DNA of 64,000 nt from Carya illinoinensis. Lineage: Eukaryota; Streptophyta; Magnoliopsida; Fagales; Juglandaceae. Made by a program: the position numbers and the translations under genes. Location: contig NC_056756.1 in the NCBI RefSeq assembly GCF_018687715.1, positions 34,465,480 to 34,529,479 of the forward strand. Reading direction: 5' to 3'. Below the pieces are notes generated by a model. The model was not told where the DNA came from. It made no database searches and worked only from the letters and a program-made list of their open reading frames with translations. This document shows, in pieces, positions 46,201-58,867 of this stretch; positions within the stretch are counted from its first letter, which is position 1; every line of letters starts with the position of its first letter.

Positions 46201-47166
46201 GAAACTGGAGAATCCTCAAAAGGGGATAAGGCAATGGATGATTGGAAACTAGTGTGGGGCTTAAAGGTCTAGGGGATGGTTAAGCATTTTCTATGGAAGG
46301 CCAGCCATGACCTTCTTCCAACAAAGCAGAACTTGTTGAAGAGAAATGTGACAGATTCAAGTTTGTGTCCAATATGCAAGCTAGAAGCTGAAACTACTTT
46401 GCATGCTCTCTGGAGCTGCCCAACAACCTCATATGTTTGGGCTAAGGGTGAAAGTCTAGTGTAGAAATGGAGCATCATAGACCAAGACTTTGTGCAACTA
46501 TGGAAAAGACTCAAAGTTTGATGTGGAAGAAGTGGAAATGGTTACTTGCATAATGGGGAGAATTTGGCTAAGAAAAAACTCATGGGTGTTTAATGAAAAT
46601 TTTGAAGACTCGGGAAGTGTGATAAGAGCAGCTAAGGATGGTTTATGTGAATTTATCTTAGCAGCTTAGAACTGTCATCAGAAGTTGCAGATGGACATGG
46701 ACATAGATAGAAGAGAAGTGAAGTGGGAAAAGCTAGTGGAATGGTCTGTTAAAGCCAAATGGGATGTTGCAGTGAATACTTAGCTCAAGAAGGTAGGTGT
46801 GATAGTAGTTATTAGAGATCATGAAGGTGAGGTGTTGGCTTGTTTGAGTGCAATTGTGGACCACATAAAGAATGCAATAGTTGTTGAGGCCTTGGCTTTA
46901 AGAAAGCTGCAACCTTGTGTGTTCAACTAGGGCTCTTGAATGTTGGAGGGAGATTCTCATGTGGTAGTGAAGGCTATTAATAGTGAATAAGAGACATGGG
47001 CATAGTATGGGAACATCATTGAAGATATGAGGGTGCTGAAGGCTGGAAGATTGAATTGGGGAGTTAAGTTTGTGCATAGAGAAGCAAATAACATAGCTCA
47101 TAAGTTAGCAAAATTAGCTTTTGCTTTGCTAGCTGAAAAGGTGTGGATAGAAGAGGTTTTTATATA
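43274..47166 (+). pseudogene. Decayed LINE ORF2 (endonuclease, RT, RNase H)
   Basis: Starts with ATG at 43274 (MKILSLNC). Endonuclease text continues at 43476-43913 (LSWLFTGFYGHPEVSKR, IGAFNEI). Reverse transcriptase: KLDMSKAYDR near 44840, RQGDPISPYPF near 45010 and LLFSDDS near 45150, where the usual Ala of FADD is Ser. zf-RVT-like text is at 46276-46450 (SLCPICKLEAETTLHALWSC) and RNase H at about 46750-47150 (AKWDVAVNT, EGDSHVVVKAI, HREANNIAHKLAKLAF). In-frame stops include TAG at 44635-44637 and 45593-45595. Confidence 0.88.
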
Positions 47167-47275
47167 AATACTCATTGATATACAAAAAGAGAGATATTAT
47201 AATAACTGATATGTTTTCTTTGATTAATCATCAATAAAGGAAGTATATTTGATTTGAAAAAAAAAATAAAAAATT

Positions 47276-47288
47276 AACTCGTATGATA
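47276..47288. repeat. Right target-site duplication of the 42-kb LINE
   Basis: AACTCGTATGATA, one mismatch to 41839-41851. Confidence 0.82.
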
Positions 47289-47575
47289 TTATTTGTGACA
47301 AGTCCCATAGACATAGAACTCTCTCCTTTTTTTTTTTTTTTTTTGACTTCTCTTCATTCCAACTCTAAACTTGGATTTGAGTTGGGACAATCCTTGATTT
47401 AATCAATGTAGTCAAGTGAAATCAAACTATATTGGTTTATTGAACAGGGTCTATGGTCAAGCTGATTAATGCACTAAAATCAGTTTAATTTTCTGACCGA
47501 ACCAAATTAAATCGACAACTTCGATTCCAATTGAGGAACTTTCTAAACAACGTTTTGAGTTGGGATTTTCGTAGT

Positions 47576-47789
47576 GACCCCAACTCAAAATAGATTAAAA
47601 GACTGCAATCTAAACAACTCATTTTAAGCCCAAATATGAATCTAGGCCACATTGATCAACTAGTAATCTTATTCACATTAATGACCCCAACTCAAAATAG
47701 ATTAAAAGACTGCAATCTAAACAACTCATTTTAAGCCCAAATATGAATCTAGGCCACATTGATCAACTAGTAATCTTATTCACATTAAT
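47576..47789. repeat. Exact tandem duplication, 107-bp unit
   Basis: The copies 47576-47682 and 47683-47789 start GACCCCAACTCAAAATAG and look identical base for base. The unit is non-coding spacer. Confidence 0.95.
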
Positions 47790-48252
47790 GGTAATCTCCT
47801 CAATTGAAGGACAAGGGAGATTTGCATGAAATTGAGTAAAAAGGTTGTTTGGTAATCTCCTCAATTAAAACACATCGTTGCTATCCAAGCCTCCTTATGT
47901 CAAGACCAGCTCGTCGTTCTATCTCATTTCATTTATTAGCCGCATCTGGATTTTTTTGCTAGTTCTAGGGACAAAGATGAATCCTACTGAATGCTATAAA
48001 ATTTATTGATATGTTATATGTGGGCAGTTGGAATTTATGTTTACGAAGTAATTGCCATTAGCCACAAGGGCGTGTATGCGTGTATGCATTGTGTTGATTC
48101 AACGTGGAAACGTTGAATTCTCTTCAGCTGTGTAAAAGCAAACATATAACAATTGACTTATTGTAACTACCATTTTCGTTGTTATTATTACAATGGCTGC
48201 TACTATTATTAAATATCTTGTTTCAAGAGGCCGTACTTTTACTATTTCCTTT

Positions 48253-48284
<32 letters not shown>

Positions 48285-49399
48285 TATTTTTATAGTATTA
48301 TCCTCTCATTTCATGATATCCTTTTAAAAAAGAGAATTCCGTAACTATATTTTGCAACCTATATAGAACAATCTTTAAGGCAATTTTGAGGCATCCATAG
48401 AACAAAATGTAAGTTATTTTCTAGTCCCTATCTAACTTATAATTCCCTCATTTATTAGCCAAACAAAAAATTACAAGAAAAGTTAAATTATGTCATTGCT
48501 CAAACTAAACTTAGTAAAATACAAACTGGTCCCCCCAACGATGTGTTTTACTTACTTTTAACCCATCCGTGCCTTGTATCACCCGAATTTCTTGTGATCA
48601 TTTCTTTGGACGGTTGCCAGCCTTTCCTCACCCGTAGCGCACACTTATGTCTAACAGATACCTCTCAAACTCTTACTATACGTGTGATGGTGGGAATTTT
48701 CTTTTTCAAGTTTTTCCGCTATGAACTCGCCACATGTCGCCCTGGATACGCGCCATTTTTCCTCAAGATGTCCATGATTCTCACGACACATCTTGTTCGA
48801 CATTTCGTTTGACACCTTCTTCATCCATCATGTGGTGTTCCTTACCTATCTAAAAAATGTGGCATTTTCCCTTTGACCCAGTATTCCCACGTCTTGTCGT
48901 TCTATCTTCTCCTAACCATCAACCCCTTTTTTTTTTTTTTTTTTAAATTTCCTTCTCCTTTTCTCTATCAGTTCTCCATCTTAATCTACTCTTCCCATTA
49001 CTTTTCCTCTCCATATATTCCCAATCTTTAGATTCCTCTAACCTTATGCTCCTCATGGCACCTCCATATATTGTTAGAAATACTTCCTAGCGTTCTTGCT
49101 CACGTTGGTATCCAGATGGCCCTAGCGGGAACTTGTATATAGCTAGCTTTAGAACCACGACTGAAGCAAACTCCTCTCATCTGAAAGTAGTTGCTAGAAT
49201 GCAAGCACAACTCAAGTGGAGTTAGACTCTACAAGGGATGTTTTTGGGATTGGCGACTTGGTCTGGCTGATTCTTCTCGACTCCAGCAGCGGCATCATCA
49301 ATTTTGATGGGATTGACACTTCCTTTCTATAGCCCCACTTGAGACGTTCTTGATTATTTGGGTTGGGATCCTGCTCAGCTGCTACCCAACCCTTGAATT
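47790..49399. other. Spacer, no gene seen
   Basis: AT-rich then more balanced sequence. It holds a TA run at 48259-48283 and a T run at 48929-48944. Open frames are short and motif-free. Confidence 0.45.
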
Positions 49400-49410
49400 G
49401 AAGCTGCTAG

Positions 49411-49768
49411 GGTTAAGAACCAAGACTTAACTGCCTGTGAATTTCTTCAAGTTTACGATGTGAAAAGGCATGACGGGAACCAATATAGTTTTCGTTTAGT
49501 ACCAATTATTGAGTCATCCACATCATGGAATCTTGATGCTCTCATGTTAAAAATTGGGTCCTAAAATGTTGTGCCTGGAGATTGTTGGGAGTTTTTTGCT
49601 GGTGACACATCTTGTCCCAAGTTTCCATTTAGGTCCATCCACCTAGGTCTTGTTCCTGACGAGTGCTATTTCGAGGTGGTCTCTACTGGAGGGAGTTTGT
49701 TGGAGGAGAAAAACTTATATTCTATTCTAAAGGGAAGAGAGGAGAGACTATTTCTGAAATTTCTCTAA
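49411..49768 (+). pseudogene. Coding-like fragment of unknown family
   Basis: One frame reads for about 118 codons with a single TAA at 49562-49564. It has protein-like composition (ACEFLQVYDVKRHDGNQY, CWEFFAGDTSCPKFPF, LEEKNLYSIL). The text upstream to about 49340 may belong after a frameshift (LDYLGWDPAQLLP). I do not recognise the family; a gag-like or plant-transposon-associated protein is possible. It ends at TAA-like sequence after FLKFL. Confidence 0.35.
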
Positions 49769-51093
49769 CTGAATTATATTTCAAGTGGCTTACTTTGTGT
49801 CAATACATACATGGGTATTTATAGGCTTGTAGATTCATCTAGCATTTACTCTAATACATGAACTTCCCTAGTACACGAACACCCAAGTACATGAATATCC
49901 CAAATACATGAATCTTCAAATACATGAATTACTTCTTTCAAGATGAACCTTCAGTCTAGTTCATGAATCTACCAGAAGATACAATTAAATTAAGTATATT
50001 TTTCAACAGAGTTGCCACATTTGAGTACCATATATCTGTGCCTAGGTGATTGAGAACCAAGATTCAGTCTGAAGTGTTTCTCACCAAGGAGAACATCGAT
50101 TATTTCCTAGTCATGCTAGATTGCTCTTGTATTTTCAATTGCAATGTCTCTATTCTACTAACCTAGGTCTGTTTGCCCATGAAAGAGGGCGGCCCCTGCT
50201 CCTTCGTACCCCAAGGGAAAGAGATCTTGCACCGAGGGCATGGGAGGTGTTCCTCACCTTCTTTTGCCGCTAGCATCCCTAAGTGCCAAAGGAAACTTGC
50301 TTGCCACATCCTTTGCTAAATTTTGTTCACCTAGCAGACGTGATTGTGTAGGGCACCCAAGACTTGGATTTGCTTTTGGATCCAACCTTTTTTTACTCTA
50401 TTTCTGACTAGCTCTCCAATTCCTTGTTTAAGAGATTTCTCCATTGGCCTTCTCATTTTGGCATGTAGTGATTTTGTCAAGGTGATAAAGGTGGACGGGG
50501 AAGGGAATGCCCAGATGTTCTCGAGGGGAGTGTGTCTAAATATTTTTTTGTGCAAATTGTGATGCCTCATTTATTGATAAAGGACTTGGAGAGGATTTGT
50601 GGTACTAAGAGTGCCAGATGGTCGACAACATCCATGGTTTAGATCGAGATTAGGCATGCAATGATCGCAAGAAAGTGCAGATGTAAGTGGATGGTCATTT
50701 AAATGTCAACAGAACAAGTAAAGGTTAAGTGCTAATTTTACTTGAGTTTAAATCGAAAATAGGTTCATTCAATAAACATCCAAATATCCATATATTACTT
50801 CATTTCCCAAAATAATATATAGAACCATTTATTTGTCCCTTACATCCAAATATGGCGGAACAAACATGATTGGCTACCAAACTATGTAATACAACTTCAA
50901 AGAAACAATGTTGTGACTAATAATAGAGACATGAATCCATATCTGTTGCTCGGACGCGTTAGTCCTTCTTTCGTAGGTACCTCTCCTGAGTCTATCATTA
51001 CATCAAAGTTTACGATTCCGACAAACAAAACCATAGATAGGTTTAATAGCTATGACAAGACTGCTAATGTGAGACAATGTAGGTGATGATGTA
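49769..51093. other. Spacer with short ATACATGAAT repeats
   Basis: At 49852-49930 an (A)ATACATGAAT(C) word repeats about five times at 14-20 base intervals. Otherwise no gene-like frame; text from about 50580 resembles LTR-element leader sequence but cannot be placed. Confidence 0.4.
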
Positions 51094-51173
51094 ATGCACA
51101 ATTTCATGTAAAAGGAACTATGAACATTTCTTTTACATGAAAGTGTACATTTCTTTTACATGAAATTGTGCAT
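51094..51173. repeat. Combined inverted and tandem 23-bp repeat
   Basis: The unit TTCTTTTACATGAAATTGTG plus CAT (51151-51173) is preceded head-to-tail by a near-copy (51128-51150) and occurs inverted at 51094-51117. The arms can form a stem of about 23 pairs with a 33-base loop. Confidence 0.88.
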
Positions 51174-51397
51174 GGCCATAAATCATCCTCTAAGCAAAAC
51201 ACTAGCATTCAAAGTTATGGCGAGGAATCGCTTTTTAAGTATATAAGCATAACGAAAAATCAACCTTTAAGAAATTACCCTTTGTGCAAAACTCAAGTTT
51301 ACACATGCACACACGCACATCATCGAGATGAAGAATTACCCTCTTCACAAGCACGTAAAACTCATCATAATACATTATATAGAATCATATAAAATCT

Positions 51398-51590
51398 CAC
51401 ACATAGGTATTTTAAATTTTCCAATCTCACACAGAGATATTTCAAATCATCCAATCTCACATAGAGATATTTCAAATCATCAAATCTCATATAGAGATGT
51501 TTCAAACCATCCAATGTCACAAAGATATTTCAAATCACCCCATCTTACATAGAGATGTTTCATATCATCCAATTCTCACACAAAGATATG
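51398..51590 (+). repeat. Tandem array, about 30-bp unit, six to seven copies
   Basis: The unit is roughly CACATAGAGATATTTCAAAT plus CATCCAATCT. Because its length is close to 30, part of it stays open in one frame and reads as repeated SHRDISNHPI-like decapeptides (51400-51550). There is no sign that this peptide is made. Confidence 0.88.
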
Positions 51591-51599
51591 CATGTTATA

Positions 51600-52803
51600 C
51601 CGAGGAACACATTAGCCTAGACAACCAAAATAAGGACACCACACATGATACGCTCGGGGCATTCTCCTTCCCAACTATCAAGTAAGACCAATATGAAAAT
51701 GTCCCACCAAATCATCACTAGGCATTCTCCTTTCCGTACAATATTAGAGTCAGCGGGTCGTAGGAATGGCCTGAGCAAACGTCTACCCATCCATGACGAT
51801 TGTCACATGGAAAGACTCACACACGCTTGCACTCGAAATCACCAAATCAATAATACGAGCCATTGAAATGCCGAGATCTTAAAATCATGAAGTAAAGTGT
51901 GACATCTTCGACTCCCACGTGTGATTTGGCTAGGGTCTCATTGTTGGGGTGTTGGCAACTCGAGTCACACATCCCAAGCGATTTGTGAAAGCAAGTGTGT
52001 GCAAGCATGCATTCTATAATTGTCCAGTTATATACGTAACGAAAAGAAAAAAAAACAACGGGTAGTTGGAAAGGCTAAAAATACCATAAATTAAGATTAC
52101 ATCACCCAACAAAATTAAACCATAAGTCACCAAGACTCCCAAACACCGACATGAAGTTAATATAGTCATCTAACTAATAAGAAAGAAAAACACCAATCAA
52201 AACTACATAAGGGAAAAGGTCCCCAAATCTTCTCTTCTTAGGTAGAGCCGATCCTCCAACCTCATAACCGTCCTCTATATCAAAGTCTACCATAGTATGG
52301 GATACCAAAGTGAGATTTTGCAATCTCAACAAGTAAAGCCATAGAATAACACACAATACAAATAAGAAACAAATGTGGACACTTCACCACAATGGGAAAG
52401 TTGAGGTTTTCAGCATTACCAAAATTTTATAAAACCAATTTCCTTCTCAATAATTTCAAAAAGAAGCCACACACTCAAAAATCTGCATTCCCATTTTGAA
52501 AGCATCCATTTAATTACTTATGCTCCATGGTCTCCCCTAGGGACCATCTGCACACTCTAGCTCCATTGGTCACATCGTGGGTAACACCCGCTAGTGTGAC
52601 TTCTTAACGAGTGATGCTTAGCTCCATGCCTGACATGTACGTGACTAGGCACACTTTAGCCTCCGCCAGCAGATAGTTCATGGAGTTGCAACAAGAACAT
52701 TATCGTCTCGTCTGAGCCGGTTGTTGCTATGGGACGTCACTCAGTTTTACACGCTCTCAAGTAATCAGAGGAGCTCCACTAAGATAATGTCTCATCTTAG
52801 CTT
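51600..52803 (-). other. LTR-like block, unresolved
   Basis: The text at 52520-52815 (ctcccctaggg, gctagtgtgac, ending ggggtcgtga) is similar in layout to the last 400 bases of the window (ctcccctatg, cgctagttacc, ending ggggttgtgac). On the minus strand both would begin with TCACGACCCC or GTCACAACCCC, like some plant Ty3-type LTR starts. No paired LTR was found. Confidence 0.35.
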
Positions 52804-53145
52804 GGGGTCGTGATACACACACACCCATTAAAAAAAAACACGTCTTTAGTAAATAACACCAAAACTGAAGTTTTTCAAGTTATAGCACAACAATGAACAA
52901 AGCACCATAATACAAATTTAATGACACACAATAATTTAAATGCAGTTATGCAATAGATACTTATTGGATGACATGGGGTCGTGTACACACACACACCCAT
53001 TAAAAAAAAACACGTCTTTAGTAAATAACACCAAAACTGAAGTTTTTCAAGTTATAGCACAACAATGAACAAAGCACCATAATACAAATTTAATGACACA
53101 CAATAATTTAAATGCAGTTATGCAATAGATAGTTATTGGATGACA
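52804..53145. repeat. Tandem duplication, 171-bp unit
   Basis: Copies begin at 52804 and 52975 with GGGGTCGTG and end with TTATTGGATGACATGG. Only a few differences are visible (gatacac versus gtacac, atac versus atag), so the event is recent. It starts exactly at the possible LTR edge. Confidence 0.93.
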
Positions 53146-54191
53146 TGGCATAACAGAGTATAGCAACAAACACAATATAACACACAATTTCATAGTTTCA
53201 CATTTTCACAAACTACAAGTGACTTTCCAACACTTCACTTGGCCCTCGGCCAACAATTCATCAACAACTATAGTTTTTATCCCAATGCTCCATAGGGCCC
53301 TTGACCATTTTACAATTGAAAACAAGACTGCAGCAAAAACATAGCTTAACGATTTCTCCAAGTTTAGTATACAAGGGTCAGTCTGAAGTTTTACTTACTA
53401 CATGGAAGAGCTAATTTTTAAATGATCAAGCGTATTGACTTAAAGTATCTTGTCAGTATGCACGTGTGCGTGTCCTATGGTGGCATTTAGAGAGGCAGAT
53501 CTAGATGAATTAAGGGGGATCTATGACTAGGAAGACTAAAGGATGGCAAGTTTGATGTAACAGAGTGTGGAGAAAGGAGATTTCATAGTAGAGGGTGGTG
53601 GTAGGCGGCACAGCCGAACCCTAAAGGAGGGATCTAGGCACGGGTTAGGTAGATTTGAGATGGGAAGAGGCCAAGTGGAGGGGAGAGGGGGTGGGAGTGG
53701 TTGGACGATCACTAGGGACCTGTTGGGAGTGGTTGTCCTATAGTGGCAGCACAAGGTTGAGCTCAAAAAGAAATTTTTCTATCTGACGAAAAAGTGAACT
53801 AGAGAGGAAGAGCTTGAGAGATCGGTGATTGAAGGGGAGAGTGGTTCAGGATGGCTTCGAAGAGTGGAGATTTGGCCTATTTATAGGTCATGGTGCTAGG
53901 GCTCAGTAGATGCAATCTCGGCTGCGATTGGTGGCTCGGGACTGTAGGGGACTGACGAGCATTGCACATGTGGCATGTAGCATGTGGTAGGCAGTAATGA
54001 TGAACAGGCCTAAGGTTGAATGCCTCACGAGGTGGCAATGAAATGGAAGAAAAAGATGTGGCAGTCTAAAGATACCAGAGGAGAAAGAACGACGTTGCCA
54101 CATAGAGCCAAAGTGGTGGCAGAACAGCTATTGGTTGCAATGGGGAGGAGAAAAAGAAAAGAAAAGATCGTGAGGGGGATTGGTGTGGCAC

Positions 54192-54239
<48 letters not shown>

Positions 54240-56602
54240 GATGGCTAAGGTTAAAACCCTAGCCCAAAAAGCTCTTGTTTTGCATAAAGGGATGGGGTAG
54301 GTTAACACCCAGAGGTGAGGCCCAAAATTTGCATCCACTCAAACAAAACAAAAACATAAAAAAATAAAAAATAAAATAAAAAACACTTAAACAACATGAT
54401 GGGCTCCCCTTCACCAAAGAACACTTATACATAGGCAGACTTGGGCTTCACATAAAGATAATCAAATGCAATATAAAAATACTTGTAAAGATAATGAAAA
54501 AAAATATTTATTCATTCATGATTAGAAAACTCAGCTACTTCTAAAGAAAAAATTGCAAACCCGAATGAGAAAGTTCGATCAGGCACCCATCCCGTCATAG
54601 GAGAGAAAGCAACGTCCATGAAAGCAGTATTGTTACATACCGGCACCAAAGTGGAAGGGAGGGCAAAGCTGGTGGCTGTGATCTTGACTGACATTGGTGT
54701 TGACGTGCGCAAGGCCTAGGAAATGATGAAGGCAATGACGCTTCGACCAATGAGGCGGGTGAGGGCATATGTGGCTTGCCACATGGCACCCATGCAGCCA
54801 TTGGGAGGCCAAATCAATGCCCCAAATTAATAAGGAAAAACACAAGTCTAGCCATAGTATTGTGACATGTGGCATAAGGATAGGTATAATTTACTTAACT
54901 CTTTTTTCTCTTCCTTTCTTCTCCCCTGCATACCACACTCTAGCTGTCCCCAAAAAGTTTTGATTTTCATCTCATTTTCTCACACTAAGCACTATTTTCT
55001 CGTACTTAAGCACTTCTAGTTAAAGTTCTATATCATTTTACACCAAGGAAATGTTAAGGTAGTGGGTGTTTAGCCTAAATTGAGTGTCATGGTCTAGGCT
55101 TGGGGTGAGCTCTTTTAACCAAAATCAATAAAAATAACAACCTAAAAATATAAAGCCTCCATTATCAAATGTCTAAAAAACTCTTCTAAGGGAAAATAAG
55201 TTGAACACAAATAAATTTTCTCTTCAATCTAATTAATCTGTTAACTCTAGAAAACTCATAATTTTCATTTGAAATCATTCAATAGCAAAGGAAGGTGAAT
55301 TTATCACATTTAGGATCCCTAGACTTAGAAAAAAAAGTTGCATCACGTGTCACCGGTGTGGCAAATCCTAGTACGTGACTTGGTGACCCTAGAACATCAT
55401 GAGAAAGTTTTGATTAGGATCCACTCCATTGGGTGCCTTGGACACATCATCTAGACGCATGATGGTAGGCATCCATTTGGACCTATGATAGGTTGCCATG
55501 TCACCAAGGCTTGCCACCTCACTTGGCTCTGTTACCTACATACCACATAACATGCCAAGTCAACTAATCATAAACAAATTAGACCAAACACGCAAAATTA
55601 CATCATGGCATGTAACCCCCATGCTCTAGGTATTTCTTTGTTACATATCATCTCATGGATGAACTGAAAACTTTTGTCATGTACTAGTTATGGAGAAGAA
55701 TAGATTTTATTAGAACTAGCTCAGGTTGGATAAGTCATTCTGTTTGAAATTTTATTGAGTTAAATTAGAGAAATCATTATGATTCTGTGGGGAGTGATGC
55801 TCAGGTTGTTGAGTATTGAGGTCTAAGATTAATGAAATCGGGAATTAGACCAAGTGAGTAAACCAAGACCAAAGAATTAGGCCTAAACCATGATCAACCC
55901 AAGGGAAGCCCAACCCGTTTTGGAAACCTTAGACCCAAGAACATCTTTGCAAACTCTCTTTCAATTTTTGAAGCAGGTTTTAAATTTCAAATATGAAGTC
56001 TTTTATATCTCGAGAAGGAATGAAATTTTTTTAAAAGGCTCAGTAATTCTCATCTCATTTTCTATAACTATTTCTTAAAATCTCACCACAAGAATGAGCA
56101 TTATAACCTAAATGAATCTACATAGAACATCCTTTCCATCATTTTGCTTCGGAATTATCATAGAACTCAAAAATATCTATACATTAAGTCAACCTCATGA
56201 GGTGGATATGGTTAAGTCTTCAAAATGGAGTGAATTGAAGCCAAACATGAAGTAGTGAAATTTGGGACATATTTGTATTTTTCAATTTGGCGAGAGAAAC
56301 AAATACAGTCACCTTCCAAAGAAGCCACCCTTGAGTAGCTTACCCTTTTTAAGTACCAAATATGCACTTTGCCAATTTACTAAGAAAGAAATGGTTTGCA
56401 CTGGAAGTGATGGGGTCAAAATAGAGGAGTTAAGTTAGGGTTGGTCCTTCAATGAAGATTTTTAGAGAAAATGCACAAAGAGAGAACTTTATAAATCAGC
56501 CAAAATAGTTCCATATAATTACTCTTGCCAAAATTCTTAAAATATGCAGCTAACAGCACATTGAGTCACTTACAAGATTTTCTTAAGTTGGACAAGGCAA
56601 TT
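53146..56602. other. Spacer, no gene seen
   Basis: Open frames are short and lack motifs. 53460-54300 is GC-richer and ends in a GA array; the remainder is AT-rich. It may include internal sequence of the LTR-like block to its left. Confidence 0.4.
54193..54235. repeat. (AG)n microsatellite
   Basis: About 21 AG units. Confidence 0.96.
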
Positions 56603-57367
56603 TGATGGGCCCCAAGACGGACCAAGTTTTAAGAATCAATTACAATATTAAGAGCCACGAAAATCAAAGAAGCAATGCAAGAATTGGTGCAATCCAATTG
56701 GGATGAAGCTAGCAAGAGTCAGAACCAGTTTTGATTCACTTGATCCAAACTATGGAAGACACAACTTGGGCCTATTGTTATTGAAGGCCTTGGAATTATT
56801 TATTTCATTAAAAGAGCTTATTTTATTAGTTTAGAATAAGTGAGATTGAGGATGTCAGGCCACACATATGTCTTATTTCTAATGAACTAGGGTTTTTGGG
56901 AACGCCTTGTATTTTGACCAATGGCATATTTGGAAAATTATTATTTAAAGTGAACTAAGATTTTAGAAGTACTGTAGACTGTGCATTGTTCACGCTACAA
57001 TACCCACGACTCACTTAGGGTTTTGGGGTCTGTTATTTAAACCACTTGTAGCCTTATTTAAGAAGGGAATATATTATTGAAATTGATAAATTTTATTCAT
57101 TCTGAATTAAGTTTATCTCCTCTTGTTCTTGATTGAACGTTTGAACCTATCAAAAGTAAATAACAACTTTTATGGCATTCCTCCTTTGTAATCTGGGTTC
57201 TTGAGACGGGTTCTTCAACGGGTCTAGATTTTAATATAATCTAGATTCTTGACACGAGTTCTCAACAGGTCTAGATTTTCCATCCATAGACTTGATTTTG
57301 GCTTTCTTGGGTTGGTTTTCCAATATTTTTGTTGGGTCTCAAAGCGAGTCGATTGAGGTTCGCATCA
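56603..57367 (+). repeat. 5' LTR
   Basis: Begins TGATGGGCCCCAAG and ends GCATCA, 765 bp. Aligns with 60710-61473 over its full length with scattered substitutions. Confidence 0.92.
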
Positions 57368-57369
57368 TT

Positions 57370-57382
57370 TGGTATTCAGAGC
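57370..57382 (+). other. Primer-binding site for initiator tRNA-Met
   Basis: TGGTATTCAGAGC lies two bases after the 5' LTR. It matches the plant initiator-methionine site TGGTATCAGAGC except for one extra T, which would weaken priming. Confidence 0.8.
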
Positions 57383-58867
57383 AAGGGAAAAAAATCAGGT
57401 CTGATTCTATCTCTTATTTATTGTATCGTTAATTCTAGGACTTCATTGTTCTAGGGTTACAAAAAACAAAAAAAAAAGTGCAAAAATTTGAATTTCCTAG
57501 GGCTGCCAAATTATTCTATCTTTTGGGTTTCATGTTCATCACCATAGGGTGGCTAAATTCCTTATTTGAGGGCTGTCAAAATTTGCACAATTTAGGGTCT
57601 GAAATTTCTAGGGTTTTATTTATTCCCTTCTATTTCCTTGTCAATTTTTTTGTGTTTGAATTCAATTGTTTAATTATCACAATTGAATATTTCTGTTTGT
57701 GGTTGAAAGGAAAAGAAAGGAAAAAAAATCGTCCAAACAAAAAAAAAGTATAGAAAAATCTAAAAAATTTTCTTGAGCCTTTCATCATAGGGGTTGTGCA
57801 TCCTTCTTTATAGTTAGTATCTTGTGTTATAGTCACTCTTTCATTCGTATAATTTCCATGATTCCCGTGTCGTTTTTTTCTCTTCCCTCCATATTTCTCT
57901 TGTTCTTATTTTCTTGGACCTAATTACTAGTTTGAATAAAACAATGTTTTATTGTCTTGATTTAGTTCAATTAGTTCTTTGAAAACTTGAGTGGGAAAAC
58001 TCTTGAGGTAAAATGCAAGAGAGTGTGAGATCATTATCAGGAAAAACCAATTAAGAGTAAAATACGAGTGGAGTGCCATTATTTGAGTGTAAACACGTAA
58101 GGGAGCGTGTAAGGTCTTTTTTCCTCTAACATTCTTTTTTGTGTAGAGCATATGATGTCTTATAAAAATGACTCATCACCACAGGGGATGATAGATAACT
58201 CATTCTTTGTGTTACAGTCCATGCAACAAAAGTTTGAAAGGTTAAATTTGAAATTGGGGAAAGTGAGGGATAAGATGGAACAATAAGGTGCATTGATTAG
58301 AAATTTGCAAAGTGGGAGAGATAGGAAGAGATGTGAGCCTAGTATTGAGAATATGTATGATAAGAATGAAGAGTATGGCGAGTCTCTTATTGTTAAACGT
58401 GCTCCCAATACAGAATTTAAGATGGATGATATAGAGCAACAAAGAGAGAACATTTTTCATACTAGATACCACATCAATAACAAGGTATGTAGTATGATCA
58501 TTGATGAGGGAAGTTGTACTAATGTTGTTAGCACTACCTTAGTTGAGAAATTGAATTTACCTACTTTGAAACACCCTAGACCATACAAGTTGCAGTGGTT
58601 AAATGACTGTGGGGAGGTTAGGGTAAATAAACAAGTGTTAGTATCTTTTTCAATTGGGAAGTACAAGGATGAGGTACTTTGTGATGTAGTGCCCATTCAT
58701 ACTGGTCATATTTTGTTGGGGAGGCCGTGGCAGTGTGATAGGAGAGGAATCTATGATGGGTTTAGGAACATGTAAAGTTTTAAAAAGGATGGAAAAATAA
58801 TCAAACTTACTCCTTTAACTCCAACATAGGTCCATGAGGACCAACTGAAATTGAAAAGTGAGGTTGA

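Larger units (their letters stand above)
41852..47275 (+). mobile_element. Old full-length plant L1-type LINE
   Basis: About 5.4 kb with ORF1 and ORF2 remnants in the normal order, an A-rich tail at 47257-47273 and a 12/13 target duplication. Stops and frameshifts occur throughout. Its order and sequence follow the 12-kb LINE more closely than the minus-strand LINE at 26-35 kb. Confidence 0.88.

Noticed and set aside
42046..47166. Several unrelated small genes between 42 and 47 kb
   Set aside because: The pieces follow LINE domain order across one pair of target duplications, so they are one decayed element.
51328..51552. Repeat-encoded decapeptide protein
   Set aside because: The frame follows from a 30-bp repeat length; no start context, homology or flanking gene structure supports a gene.
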